Shown here: piece by piece, positions 1 to 6,645 of the stretch
Layout: the number at the start of each line of letters is the position of its first letter
Numbering within the stretch: the first letter of the stretch is position 1
Source: Akkermansia sp.
GTDB lineage: Bacteria > Verrucomicrobiota > Verrucomicrobiia > Verrucomicrobiales > Akkermansiaceae
Reading direction: 5' to 3'
DNA length: 7,524 bases
Assembly (NCBI GenBank): GCA_017379255.1
Contig: JAFNWZ010000420.1
Span: forward strand, 1 to 7,524
Position numbers and translations under genes: made by a program
Notes under the pieces: model-generated
Databases searched by the model: none
What the model was told of the DNA's origin: nothing
The model's input: only the letters and a program-made list of their open reading frames with translations

Positions 1-450
1 AAAGTCTATTTTCTGGATGTGGGCCTTTTATCTGCCGCCAGCAGACTGGAAGCCGGTACACTTCTGGATGACAACGAAATCTTCGGTGAGTTCAAGGGAG
101 CCCTCGCAGAACAATTCGTACAGCAGGAATTACGCACCACCTGTGAGCTTTCGCCCTGCTATTGGGCCAGCGAGGAGAAAAACGCCAAAGCAGAGATTGA
201 TTTCCTCTGCACTCTCAAAGGAAACATCATCCCCATTGAAGTCAAAAGCGGAAACCGTATACGTGCCCGCAGCCTGCTTGTCTACTGCCAGCGCTTCCAG
301 CCGCGCCACGCCGTCCGCACATCCTTGCGCCCCTACTCAGAAAGCCTTATCCACTTCAAGGCGCCGCTGCATCCGCACACTGACTGCACGCTCACGGAAT
401 TACCCCTGTACGCCATCTCTCTGCTCCCTGCCATCCTGACTACCCCATAA
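1..450 (+). CDS. C-terminal part of an AAA+ ATPase with DUF4143 domain (5' end outside the window)
   Basis: The reading frame is open from base 1 and ends at TAA 448-450, so only about 149 C-terminal residues are present. The peptide begins KVYFLDVGLLSA, the characteristic opening of the DUF4143 domain. It continues with GEFKGALAEQFVQQEL, then a YWASE...AEIDFLC segment, then IIPIEVKSG, and ends with the usual PLYAISLLPAIL. The E-x-D followed by E-V-K is the PD-(D/E)XK-like nuclease-fold signature seen in this C-terminal domain. In complete family members an N-terminal P-loop ATPase of about 200-250 residues precedes it, which must lie left of the window. Family members are cytoplasmic, their physiological role is poorly defined, and they often occur as many scattered paralogues. 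The frame is intact and ends at the family's normal C-terminus, so nothing suggests a pseudogene here. GTG (19) and ATG (17, other frame) lie inside the domain and are not real starts. The family call is secure; the function is unknown. Confidence 0.85.
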   Translation, partial: KVYFLDVGLLSAASRLEAGTLLDDNEIFGEFKGALAEQFVQQELRTTCELSPCYWASEEKNAKAEIDFLCTLKGNIIPIEVKSGNRIRARSLLVYCQRFQPRHAVRTSLRPYSESLIHFKAPLHPHTDCTLTELPLYAISLLPAILTTP

Positions 451-511
451 CCCGCCCCTGCCAAAGCAAAGGCACCCTTGGCAACTCTGAAATTCACCGG
501 AATGAGCGTTA

Positions 512-559
512 TAACAAACTAAAAACCAGCGCCGGGCAGAAACAAGTTCCACCCGGCGC
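512..559 (-). terminator. Intrinsic terminator of the metY-like gene
   Basis: A perfect 8-bp GC-rich stem is formed by GCGCCGGG (529-536) and CCCGGCGC (552-559) with a 15-base loop. Read on the minus strand, the stem is followed by TGGTTTTTAGTTTGTT, a T-rich tail. It begins 28 bases beyond the stop codon of the minus-strand sulfhydrylase gene, which is where a Rho-independent terminator belongs. On the plus strand the stem is followed by AGCACAGAGA with no T-tract, so it should work mainly for the minus-strand gene. Confidence 0.75.
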
Positions 560-587
560 AGCACAGAGAGACGAGGTTTGAGATTTT

Positions 588-1862
588 TTAAATCTGAGCC
601 AGGGCCTGCTTGAGGTCATCAATGATGTCCTCGGCATCCTCAATACCCACAGAGAAGCGGATGAGGTCGGGCTTCACGCCGGCTTCCTCCAGCTGCTGGT
701 CGGTAAGCTGGCGGTGGGTGTGGCTAGCGGGGTGCAGCACGCAGGTGCGCGCATCGGCCACATGGGTCACGATGGAGCAGAGCTTCAGGCTGTCGATGAA
801 CTTGATGGCGCGCTCGCGGCCACCCTTGATACCGAATGTCACCACGCCGCAGGTGCGTCCGCCGTCGAACTGCTTCTGGGCCAGAGCATAGTACTTGTTA
901 TCCGGCAGGCCGGCGTAGTTAATCCAGGCCACATCTTCCTGCGTGGAAAGGAACTCGGCCACCTTCTGGGCGTTCTCGCAGTGCCGCGGCACGCGCAGAT
1001 GCAGGGTTTCCAGCCCCAGGTTGAGCAGGAAGGCGTTAAAGGGGGACGGAATGGAGCCCAGGTCGCGCATGAGGGTGACGGTGCACTTGGTGATGTAGGC
1101 GCCGGCGCCGAAAGCCTCGGTATACACCAGGCCGTGGTAGGAATCATCGGGCTTGGTGAGGCCGGGGAACTTATCGGCATGGGCGGCCCAGTCAAACTTG
1201 CCGCTGTCAACCACCACACCGCCCACCTGGGTGGCGTGACCATCCATGTACTTGGTGGTGGAGTGCATCACGATATCTGCCCCGTGTTCGAAGGGGCGGC
1301 AGTTCATGGGCGTGGCAAAGGTGTTGTCCACAATCAACGGCACACCGTTCTTGTGAGCGATGCGGGCCATCTTCTCAATGTCCAGCACCTGCAGGGATGG
1401 GTTGGAAATCGTCTCGCCGAACACGCACTTGGTATTGGGGCGGAAAGCTTTCTGAATCTCCTCTTCCGGGGCATCCTGATCCACAAAGGTGCAGTCAATG
1501 CCGAACTTCTTGAAGGTCACGGCAAAGAGGTTATACGTGCCGCCATACAGCGCGCTGGTGCACACAAAGTGATCGCCTGCCTCGCAGATGTTGAACACGG
1601 AATAGAACGATGCCGCCTGGCCGGATGAGGTCAGAATGGCAGCCACGCCGCCTTCCAGCTCGGCAATCTTCTTGGCCACACACTCATTGGTGGGGTTCTG
1701 CAGGCGGGTGTAGAAGAATCCAGCCTCCTCCAGATCGAACAGGCGGGCCATCTGGTCGCTCGTTTCGTATTTGAAAGTAGTGGACTGGTAGATGGGAACG
1801 ACGCGGGGCTCTCCCTTGCCGGGATTCCAGCCGCTCTGTACGCATATGGTGGATGTTTTCAT
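588..1862 (-). CDS. metY: O-acetylhomoserine sulfhydrylase (O-acetylhomoserine aminocarboxypropyltransferase), PLP-dependent
   Basis: A 424-residue cytoplasmic enzyme of the Cys/Met-metabolism PLP family (fold type I). The family member called here converts O-acetylhomoserine plus sulfide to homocysteine, or with methanethiol to methionine. The family signatures are visible in order: YTRLQNPT at 51-58, TSSGQAA at 78-84, ALYGGTY at 104-110 (aromatic residue stacking on PLP), VDNTFATP at 178-185 (Asp179 for the PLP ring nitrogen), [12 protein letters not shown] at 200-211 with Schiff-base Lys204, and [10 protein letters not shown] at 377-386 followed by IRFSVGIED at 401-409. The [16 protein letters not shown] stretch at 237-252 is typical of the sulfhydrylase (MetY) branch and argues against cystathionine gamma-synthase or beta-lyase, which are shorter (about 380-400). 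The length fits MetY (about 420-435). The ATG at 1860-1862 puts the start right before the conserved N-terminal STICVQSGW; an AGG lies about 6 bases upstream. It stands alone with its own promoter and terminator. Substrate preference (acetyl versus succinyl homoserine) cannot be read from sequence. Confidence 0.93.
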   Translation of the reverse strand: MKTSTICVQSGWNPGKGEPRVVPIYQSTTFKYETSDQMARLFDLEEAGFFYTRLQNPTNECVAKKIAELEGGVAAILTSSGQAASFYSVFNICEAGDHFVCTSALYGGTYNLFAVTFKKFGIDCTFVDQDAPEEEIQKAFRPNTKCVFGETISNPSLQVLDIEKMARIAHKNGVPLIVDNTFATPMNCRPFEHGADIVMHSTTKYMDGHATQVGGVVVDSGKFDWAAHADKFPGLTKPDDSYHGLVYTEAFGAGAYITKCTVTLMRDLGSIPSPFNAFLLNLGLETLHLRVPRHCENAQKVAEFLSTQEDVAWINYAGLPDNKYYALAQKQFDGGRTCGVVTFGIKGGRERAIKFIDSLKLCSIVTHVADARTCVLHPASHTHRQLTDQQLEEAGVKPDLIRFSVGIEDAEDIIDDLKQALAQI

Positions 1863-1927
1863 AACTTGCCTGTTCCTATATCACATGATGCCCGGCAATT
1901 CAAGCCAGTAAATGCATATTGACACAA

Positions 1928-1956
1928 ATTCTACCAAATAAGTATGCAATTTGCAA
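1928..1956 (-). promoter_or_regulatory. Sigma-70-like promoter of the metY-like gene
   Basis: On the minus strand TTGCAA (1951-1956) and TAGAAT (1928-1933) are separated by exactly 17 bases, close to the TTGACA/TATAAT consensus. Transcription would start near 1921 and give a leader of about 60 bases before the ATG. That leader is too short for a SAM-I riboswitch, and I recognise no known methionine-responsive riboswitch in it. Confidence 0.55.
1945..1955. promoter_or_regulatory. 11-bp palindrome overlapping the metY -35 box (possible operator)
   Basis: TGCAATTTGCA has perfect 5-base arms around a central T and overlaps the proposed -35 hexamer (1951-1956) of the minus-strand promoter. A repressor bound here would block the sulfhydrylase promoter. 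The arms are short and the region is AT-rich, so chance occurrence is quite possible. It does not match a regulator site that I can name. Confidence 0.25.
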
Positions 1957-1993
1957 TTTTCCCATATTCTCTTTGCGGAACTGCTTTTTAGGA

Positions 1994-2022
1994 TTGACTC
2001 CTAGAAGGGTAAAGGGTAGAGT
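1994..2022 (+). promoter_or_regulatory. Sigma-70-like promoter of the exported protein pair
   Basis: TTGACT (1994-1999) and TAGAGT (2017-2022) are separated by 17 bases. The expected transcription start is near 2029, which would leave almost no leader before the GTG (2029) or ATG (2035) start of the next gene. The same stretch holds the purine-rich AAAGGGTAGAG (2011-2021), which could instead be the ribosome binding region of a transcript that begins further upstream. The two readings exclude each other. Confidence 0.4.
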
Positions 2023-2028
2023 ATTTGC

Positions 2029-4548
2029 GTGGCAATGAAACACAAGACATTTTTTAAGACTCTTTCTCTGGCATTGCTTGCGCCGCTGTGCCTTGGGGCG
2101 CTGTATGCAGAAGACGATGCAGCGCCCGAGAAGGCATCTGCCAAGACCTCAAAGAAAGCCAGATCCGGCAAGGGAGACAAGGCATCCAAGGCAGAAGAGG
2201 AAGATACCAATTACATTTCAACCAGTATACCCGGCTGGGGCAATCCCGAGGCGGCGCAGCGCTCGCTTCATGCGGCCATTATGCGTGGCTTGAAAGGAAC
2301 TGACCCGGAGCAGGTGGTAAAGTTTGTTGAAAGCCCGAAAAACAGGCTGCTGGTAGCGCAGTACATGCTGGCGCAGTACGATAAGATGACCCCGCCGGAA
2401 ATGGCCCAGCAGGGGCGCAAGAAGGTCATGGATACCCTCTCGCGCCTGCCGGACGAAATCGAGGCGGACAACAAGAAGATGCGTACCCTGCGTGGCAAGG
2501 AGCGCACCGCCTTCATGGCTGCGCTCAAAGCCAAGAAGGAACTGCTCAAGAAACTGCAGGGCGAAATCAAGAATATGCCCTGGTCACTCAAGGAGCTCAA
2601 CTCCCACCGAGATGGCCGTGTAGCTCTTAAACAGGTGACGGGTAACCTGGAATGGATGGAAAACATCTGTTTCTCCGGTCCTTGTGTGGCGCCGGGGCGC
2701 GCTCTGCACATCATTGCAGCCATTGCAAAAAAACACCCGGATGTATACAAAGACAAGGTGATGCGAGATATTGCCACCGCCGTCGGCCTTGAATTTGCCC
2801 GATACAACTGGGACTTTGAAAAAGCCCTCATCCGCGCCGATTACTATATCGAACATTGGAAAGAGGGGCGCTTGAATACCCTGTTTGATACACTGCCGAT
2901 GTATCTGCGCCGCATTGTCTGCGGTTGCAAGGGTGACCATATTGCCGGTGAACGCACAAGTCTGGAATGGGCATTGGATAACGTGCACGTATCCGCAGAG
3001 CGCTACATGGGAGCTCCGCACCGCAACGGCTACCGCCTGTTCAACCTGTATGGCGATAGTATCCACGGCAGCGATTACTACAGGCCGTGGGATCATGTAT
3101 ACGGAGATAATTTCTTCGCCAAATCGCTCTATGTAGGTTGCGTGTGCGGCGGCATCTCCCACTTCGGCGCTTTCTCAGCCGTGGCCAACGGCGTGCCGGC
3201 ACTGACTTGCGGCGAGCCGGGGCACTGCGCTTATGTCCTCTGGAACAATGGAGTATGGATGCCTGGCAATACCGTGAGCTGGGAGCGCGGCTTGCACTGG
3301 CAGCCTGTGCTCAACATGTGGAGTGCGTTCTCCTCGTTGCATCTGGGGTCTGAGCTTTACACCAAGCTCGATAAAGACACCCACGCATCCAATGTCTACC
3401 GCGTGTTGGCGCACCACGCAGCCGCTACCCGCAAAGACAAGCAGGCTCTCGCCTTCTTCAAGGATTCCACCAGTGCCCAGCCCATTAACATTCCCGCATG
3501 GCAGGAATATAACAACTACCTGAGCCAGTACAAGGGAGAAGACATGAAGCTGCTTAGCGAAATGCAGGACAGCCTGTGTTATACAGTGGCACCGCGTTAC
3601 CCTGAGGTGGTTTCTGAATTCCTGGCATCCTGGGTATACCCCAAGATGATGAATGCCAGAGTACCGGCCAAGGAACTCCTGACCCGTTTCCATGTATTCT
3701 GGAACAACGTGGACAAAATGGGACCGGAGCGTTGGCGTATAGAGAAGTTCGGACGCCGGCAGATTGAGTTGCTGGCCTATCAGCCGCCGCCTGATGGCAA
3801 GGAAATTCCGCCGCCAGATCCGGTACGTGCGATGCCCGTTTTCAAACTGATGATGAACAATCTGGCTGCCAAGGCTGATTACCTGCCCGTCATGATGGGC
3901 TGGGGCGAAGAAATGAGCAAGGGCCTGGGTGGCAGTTACGCCACTGAACTTGCCACCATGAGCAAGGAAATCGCCAAAACCGGCATCGGCGCCATGGGCG
4001 GCAGCGGCAACCGTGACGCCACCGGCACCATGATACTTGCTGCCGCAAAATCCCGCGATATTGCTACATTCCAGCGCCTGGGCTCGAACGCAGCCAGCTC
4101 TGCAGACACAGTCAACATGCCTGAGTTTGAGCATCTGCCAGGAAAGTGGCTTTCGGAAGATGGGCTGCTCATCACCAGCTCGACCTGCAACCATGACTCC
4201 CCCGTGTCGCACTGGGGCGTGCTGCGAACATCCGGTGGTCGTTTCCACACGGGCAAGGATACCGATGCCTGGGCCACGGTGATGCTGCCCAAGCCCAGCT
4301 ACGTCAACGGCGTCATTATCGTGACACCCGGCAGCAACCACCAGCGCCTCAACAATATGGTTGTGCAGGTGTCCAACGATGGCCAGAGCTGGCAGAATGC
4401 CAGTAAGAATTTAGGCGAATGTACGCAGCAGGTCATCAGAGTGGAGTTCCCGGAAATGGGTGCCCGGTATGTGCGCATCCTGCGCAAGGGCGGCCCGGAT
4501 TTCTTCCACCTTTATGGTATCTACTGCTACGGTCGCGATGGTGCATAA
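2029..4548 (+). CDS. Exported protein with transglutaminase-like core and discoidin-like C-terminal domain
   Basis: A protein of 839 residues, counted from GTG 2029; the ATG at 2035 is an equally plausible start and would give MKHKTFF. A Sec signal peptide (KHKTFFK, then a hydrophobic stretch to LYA at 25-27) sends it to the periplasm or surface. A Lys/Glu/Ala-rich linker follows (28-60), and a charged helical region with coiled-coil character lies at about 120-182. Around 355-415 is a transglutaminase-like core: Cys373, then GVPA at 388-391 (C-x14-GxPA, as in the family), GHC with His399 at 398-400, and Asn414 fifteen residues on, where the family normally has Asp. Residues about 700-835 resemble a discoidin/F5-8C galactose-binding fold: SHWG, VMLPKPSYVNGV, VSNDGQSW, ARYVRI. 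Mature-part cysteines often come in close pairs (214/219, 298/300, 371/373, 394/400). The next gene begins 24 bases downstream, suggesting co-transcription. The substrate is unknown; peptide or glycopeptide cleavage or crosslinking, or loss of catalysis, are all possible. The domain calls come from motif reading and were not checked by search. Confidence 0.75.
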   Translation: MAMKHKTFFKTLSLALLAPLCLGALYAEDDAAPEKASAKTSKKARSGKGDKASKAEEEDTNYISTSIPGWGNPEAAQRSLHAAIMRGLKGTDPEQVVKFVESPKNRLLVAQYMLAQYDKMTPPEMAQQGRKKVMDTLSRLPDEIEADNKKMRTLRGKERTAFMAALKAKKELLKKLQGEIKNMPWSLKELNSHRDGRVALKQVTGNLEWMENICFSGPCVAPGRALHIIAAIAKKHPDVYKDKVMRDIATAVGLEFARYNWDFEKALIRADYYIEHWKEGRLNTLFDTLPMYLRRIVCGCKGDHIAGERTSLEWALDNVHVSAERYMGAPHRNGYRLFNLYGDSIHGSDYYRPWDHVYGDNFFAKSLYVGCVCGGISHFGAFSAVANGVPALTCGEPGHCAYVLWNNGVWMPGNTVSWERGLHWQPVLNMWSAFSSLHLGSELYTKLDKDTHASNVYRVLAHHAAATRKDKQALAFFKDSTSAQPINIPAWQEYNNYLSQYKGEDMKLLSEMQDSLCYTVAPRYPEVVSEFLASWVYPKMMNARVPAKELLTRFHVFWNNVDKMGPERWRIEKFGRRQIELLAYQPPPDGKEIPPPDPVRAMPVFKLMMNNLAAKADYLPVMMGWGEEMSKGLGGSYATELATMSKEIAKTGIGAMGGSGNRDATGTMILAAAKSRDIATFQRLGSNAASSADTVNMPEFEHLPGKWLSEDGLLITSSTCNHDSPVSHWGVLRTSGGRFHTGKDTDAWATVMLPKPSYVNGVIIVTPGSNHQRLNNMVVQVSNDGQSWQNASKNLGECTQQVIRVEFPEMGARYVRILRKGGPDFFHLYGIYCYGRDGA

Positions 4549-4572
4549 CCCAAGTTTTTCCCTCTACGAGAT

Positions 4573-5496
4573 ATGAAGAAAACACTTTTCATGATGATGT
4601 CGGCAGCCTGCCTGCTGACGCCTCTGCCCGGAGTTGCCGCCACTGTATACGAAAACTATGCCGAGGCAGCAAAAAATGCTACCGATGACGGCTATATGCT
4701 GGTGGTATATGCCAAAGGCTGGGACCGTTTCAGTGAGCCATTCTGCAAGAAAATCATCGCAGCGCCTGAGATTCAGGAAGCAGCCGGCAAAGCCGGGCTG
4801 ATTCTCGCACCGTTCTACCAATATGCCAATGGCGAGGACAAAACAGCCCAGGCAGCCGTGTGGGGCGACCTCCGGGAGCCCAATTCTGCCTCGATGGAAA
4901 CCTATCCCTGCATTCTCATGTATGATAAGCATGGTTTCCTGTACGGCCGCGTACAGGGAACCAGCTTCATCAAGGGAACCATGGCTGAAATTGCCGCTGA
5001 GGTAAAGGCGAAACTGGAGGCCAAGCACAAGCAGGAAGAGATTATGAGCAAGGCAGAAGCCGCCTCCGGGGTCGAAAAAGCCAGATTGATTGCGGATGCA
5101 TGCGCAGTTGAGGGCATTGAGCGCCCCAGTGGCTACCGTGATATGGTGAAAGCCGCGGACCCGGGCGATGAGTCCGGCATGTGGCGCCGCCTGAACTTTG
5201 ACTACTACGGTTTTTCCCAGGCATACTGCGCCAGTGCAAAGGATGGCGGCAAGGAGCTGGGGACTGAGGGTACCATCAGGGCCATGCAGGAACTGCTCAA
5301 AGACCCCGCCTACACCGCAGAGCAGAAACAGGCCATACACGCCGTTATCATCGGCACTCTGCGCCGCAGCGGTGCTTCTACCATCCAGCTGAAGAACGCT
5401 GTCATGGAGATGAAGAAACTGGCACCGGATTCGCACCTGGGTATTTCAGCAGACCAGTACATCAAGCTCTACGCCTTCGGAAACAGCAAGAAATAA
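4573..5496 (+). CDS. Exported thioredoxin-fold protein without a CXXC motif
   Basis: A 307-residue protein with a Sec signal peptide (KK, hydrophobic 4-21, probable cleavage after VAA at 21-23). Residues about 24-150 read as a thioredoxin-like domain: a central strand YMLVVYAKGW (41-50), the position of the redox motif occupied by DRFSEPFCKKI (Cys58 only), and a probable cis-proline at YPCILMYDKHG (Pro112, followed by Cys113), then GRVQG. The charged segment 139-163 probably links to a helical C-terminal region (about 165-300) that I do not recognise. The usual Trp-Cys-x-x-Cys is absent, so ordinary disulfide reductase activity is unlikely; Cys58 with Cys113, or a non-catalytic binding role, remain possible. 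The start is the only ATG that gives a signal peptide; the Shine-Dalgarno is weak (ACGAG). It follows the transglutaminase-like gene by 24 bases and precedes a strong terminator, so the two probably form an operon. The fold call is moderate; the function is unknown. Confidence 0.7.
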   Translation: MKKTLFMMMSAACLLTPLPGVAATVYENYAEAAKNATDDGYMLVVYAKGWDRFSEPFCKKIIAAPEIQEAAGKAGLILAPFYQYANGEDKTAQAAVWGDLREPNSASMETYPCILMYDKHGFLYGRVQGTSFIKGTMAEIAAEVKAKLEAKHKQEEIMSKAEAASGVEKARLIADACAVEGIERPSGYRDMVKAADPGDESGMWRRLNFDYYGFSQAYCASAKDGGKELGTEGTIRAMQELLKDPAYTAEQKQAIHAVIIGTLRRSGASTIQLKNAVMEMKKLAPDSHLGISADQYIKLYAFGNSKK

Positions 5497-5525
5497 GCTT
5501 TACCACCAACCCTGGTATCTTTCTC

Positions 5526-5563
5526 ATACCCCGGTCTGCAACATAGACCGGGGTATATTTATT
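5526..5563 (+). terminator. Hairpin terminator between convergent operons
   Basis: A perfect 12-bp stem, ATACCCCGGTCT (5526-5537) with AGACCGGGGTAT (5545-5556), encloses a 7-base loop and is followed by ATTTATT on the plus strand. It starts 29 bases after the stop of the thioredoxin-fold gene and lies 15 bases beyond the stop of the minus-strand acyltransferase gene. The symmetrical stem could serve both directions, but the T-rich tail is only on the plus side. A short GGTAT at 5514-5518 could compete for pairing with ATACC at 5526-5530. Confidence 0.8.
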
Positions 5564-5571
5564 CCGGCCTT

Positions 5572-6621
5572 TTACTTCGTCATGGCCACAGCGCGCAGGA
5601 ATGCCGGGCAGAAACGCCGCAACAGGAAGAACAGCCCGCTGCATATCGCCAGAATCAGCAACGGCATATACAGGCACTGGGTCTTCGTGAACGCACCGCC
5701 ATACGAACCGGTATACACAAGCCGCAGCGCGTGCAGCACAATGTAGTGCGTCACATAAATGAAGAACGCCGCCGGAGCCAGCGCCACGACAGCGCGGGTA
5801 AAGCGCGGCAGATACTGCTCACAGAGCGCACCGATGCCCATGGTGCAGCTCACCCCCAGCAGCACCAGCGCACTGCTCTGCACGGGCGGGTAAAAGCCGA
5901 ACAGGTACACCAGCGGCAGCAGAATAAGGGCAGCCAGCACCGGAGCCCAGGCATAACTGCGCACAAAGACCGTAAAACGCTCAAAATCGGTATAACGGCG
6001 CACCCACAGCCCCAGGGAATAGAAGCCCAGCGCCAGCACGCTCTCATACAGGCGGAACGGCAGCCAGCCCACCTTCCAGGATTTGTGGCTGGCAGCAGTT
6101 TCGGCATCGCGCGCGCAGAGCACATCGCTCCCGGCAAAGCAGAGCAGCACCAGCACCAGCAGCACCTTGCCCGGCAGCCGCTGCAGCAGCGGGCTGAACA
6201 AGGCCAGCAGAATCAGCGTGCGGAGAAACCACAGCGGCACATTGTCAAAATCCCAGTAGCACCAATTGATGAGGCCCATTTCGCGGGGAACAAGCTCCCA
6301 GCTGAACCAGGAGAAATCCCCGACCAGGGTCTGCCCCCAGTGCATCATGGGCTGCAGCAGCAGAATGGAGGCCACGGCTGTCCAGAACACAAAGGGAACA
6401 AGCAGGGTGCGGGCGCGCTTCCAGTCCAGCCACTGCCCGGCCTGCGCCTTGTGGGTGAAATACCCCGCAGCCAGAAAGAAAAAGAAAATCAGGCTGCGGT
6501 AATTGAACAGGTCAATAATGTAGTTGAAGCTGCCATAGGGGCGGTCCACATGGCGCAACACCACGAAGAATGCCGTCCACACGCGGCAGAAATCAATCCA
6601 TTGAATGCGTGCAGACGGCAT
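5572..6621 (-). CDS. Inner-membrane acyltransferase, acyltransferase-3 family
   Basis: A 349-residue polytopic membrane protein with about ten hydrophobic segments (roughly 11-24, 42-55, 73-90, 127-143, 152-167, 190-207, 222-243, 248-265, 280-297 and 318-335). The N-terminus RIQWIDFCRVWTAFFVVLRH matches the start of the acyltransferase-3 family, with the conserved Arg5, Asp10 and His24. Further family marks are FFFFLAAGYF (46-55, usually FFxxSGYF), LWFLRTL (130-136) and FFIYVTHYIVLH (286-297). Family members move acetyl or other acyl groups across or onto envelope sugars such as exopolysaccharide, lipopolysaccharide or peptidoglycan; the acceptor cannot be deduced here. The length is normal for a stand-alone member (about 330-400) and there is no extra SGNH domain. 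The ATG at 6619-6621 gives the canonical N-terminus; only AGAAAAG precedes it as a weak ribosome site. It follows pssA by 24 bases on the same strand and is probably co-transcribed, with the hairpin at 5526-5556 just past its stop. Confidence 0.85.
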   Translation of the reverse strand: MPSARIQWIDFCRVWTAFFVVLRHVDRPYGSFNYIIDLFNYRSLIFFFFLAAGYFTHKAQAGQWLDWKRARTLLVPFVFWTAVASILLLQPMMHWGQTLVGDFSWFSWELVPREMGLINWCYWDFDNVPLWFLRTLILLALFSPLLQRLPGKVLLVLVLLCFAGSDVLCARDAETAASHKSWKVGWLPFRLYESVLALGFYSLGLWVRRYTDFERFTVFVRSYAWAPVLAALILLPLVYLFGFYPPVQSSALVLLGVSCTMGIGALCEQYLPRFTRAVVALAPAAFFIYVTHYIVLHALRLVYTGSYGGAFTKTQCLYMPLLILAICSGLFFLLRRFCPAFLRAVAMTK

Positions 6622-6645
6622 ATACTTTTCTGAGGTTATCGCCTA

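Noticed and set aside
459..483. Hairpin TGCCAA/TTGGCA just after the DUF4143 ATPase stop codon.
   Set aside because: Only 6 bp, with a 13-base loop and no T-tract after it, so I do not call it a terminator.
714..1628. A 304-residue open frame on the plus strand.
   Set aside because: It lies fully antisense to the sulfhydrylase gene, whose catalytic motifs are intact, and its translation (rich in Gly, His and Val) shows no domain. Such frames are common opposite high-GC genes.
1863..1921. A SAM or other methionine riboswitch in the metY leader.
   Set aside because: The leader is only about 60 bases and I could not recognise the conserved core of a known class; only short 5-bp helices are visible.
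2086..2108. A lipobox (lipoprotein signal) in the exported protein around Cys21.
   Set aside because: The residues before Cys21 are A-P-L, which do not fit the L-[AS]-[GA]-C pattern, and the hydrophobic core continues past it to LYA, as in a signal peptidase I substrate.
3175..4341. A 388-residue open frame on the minus strand.
   Set aside because: It is antisense to the large exported protein, has no recognisable motif and no supporting start signal.
4564..5436. A 290-residue open frame on the minus strand.
   Set aside because: It is antisense to the thioredoxin-fold gene, which has a signal peptide and good gene context; the antisense product resembles nothing.
5731..6633. A 300-residue Gln/His-rich open frame on the plus strand.
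   Set aside because: It is the antisense shadow of the acyltransferase, whose hydrophobic codons read in reverse give Gln, Glu and Lys; no domain is visible.
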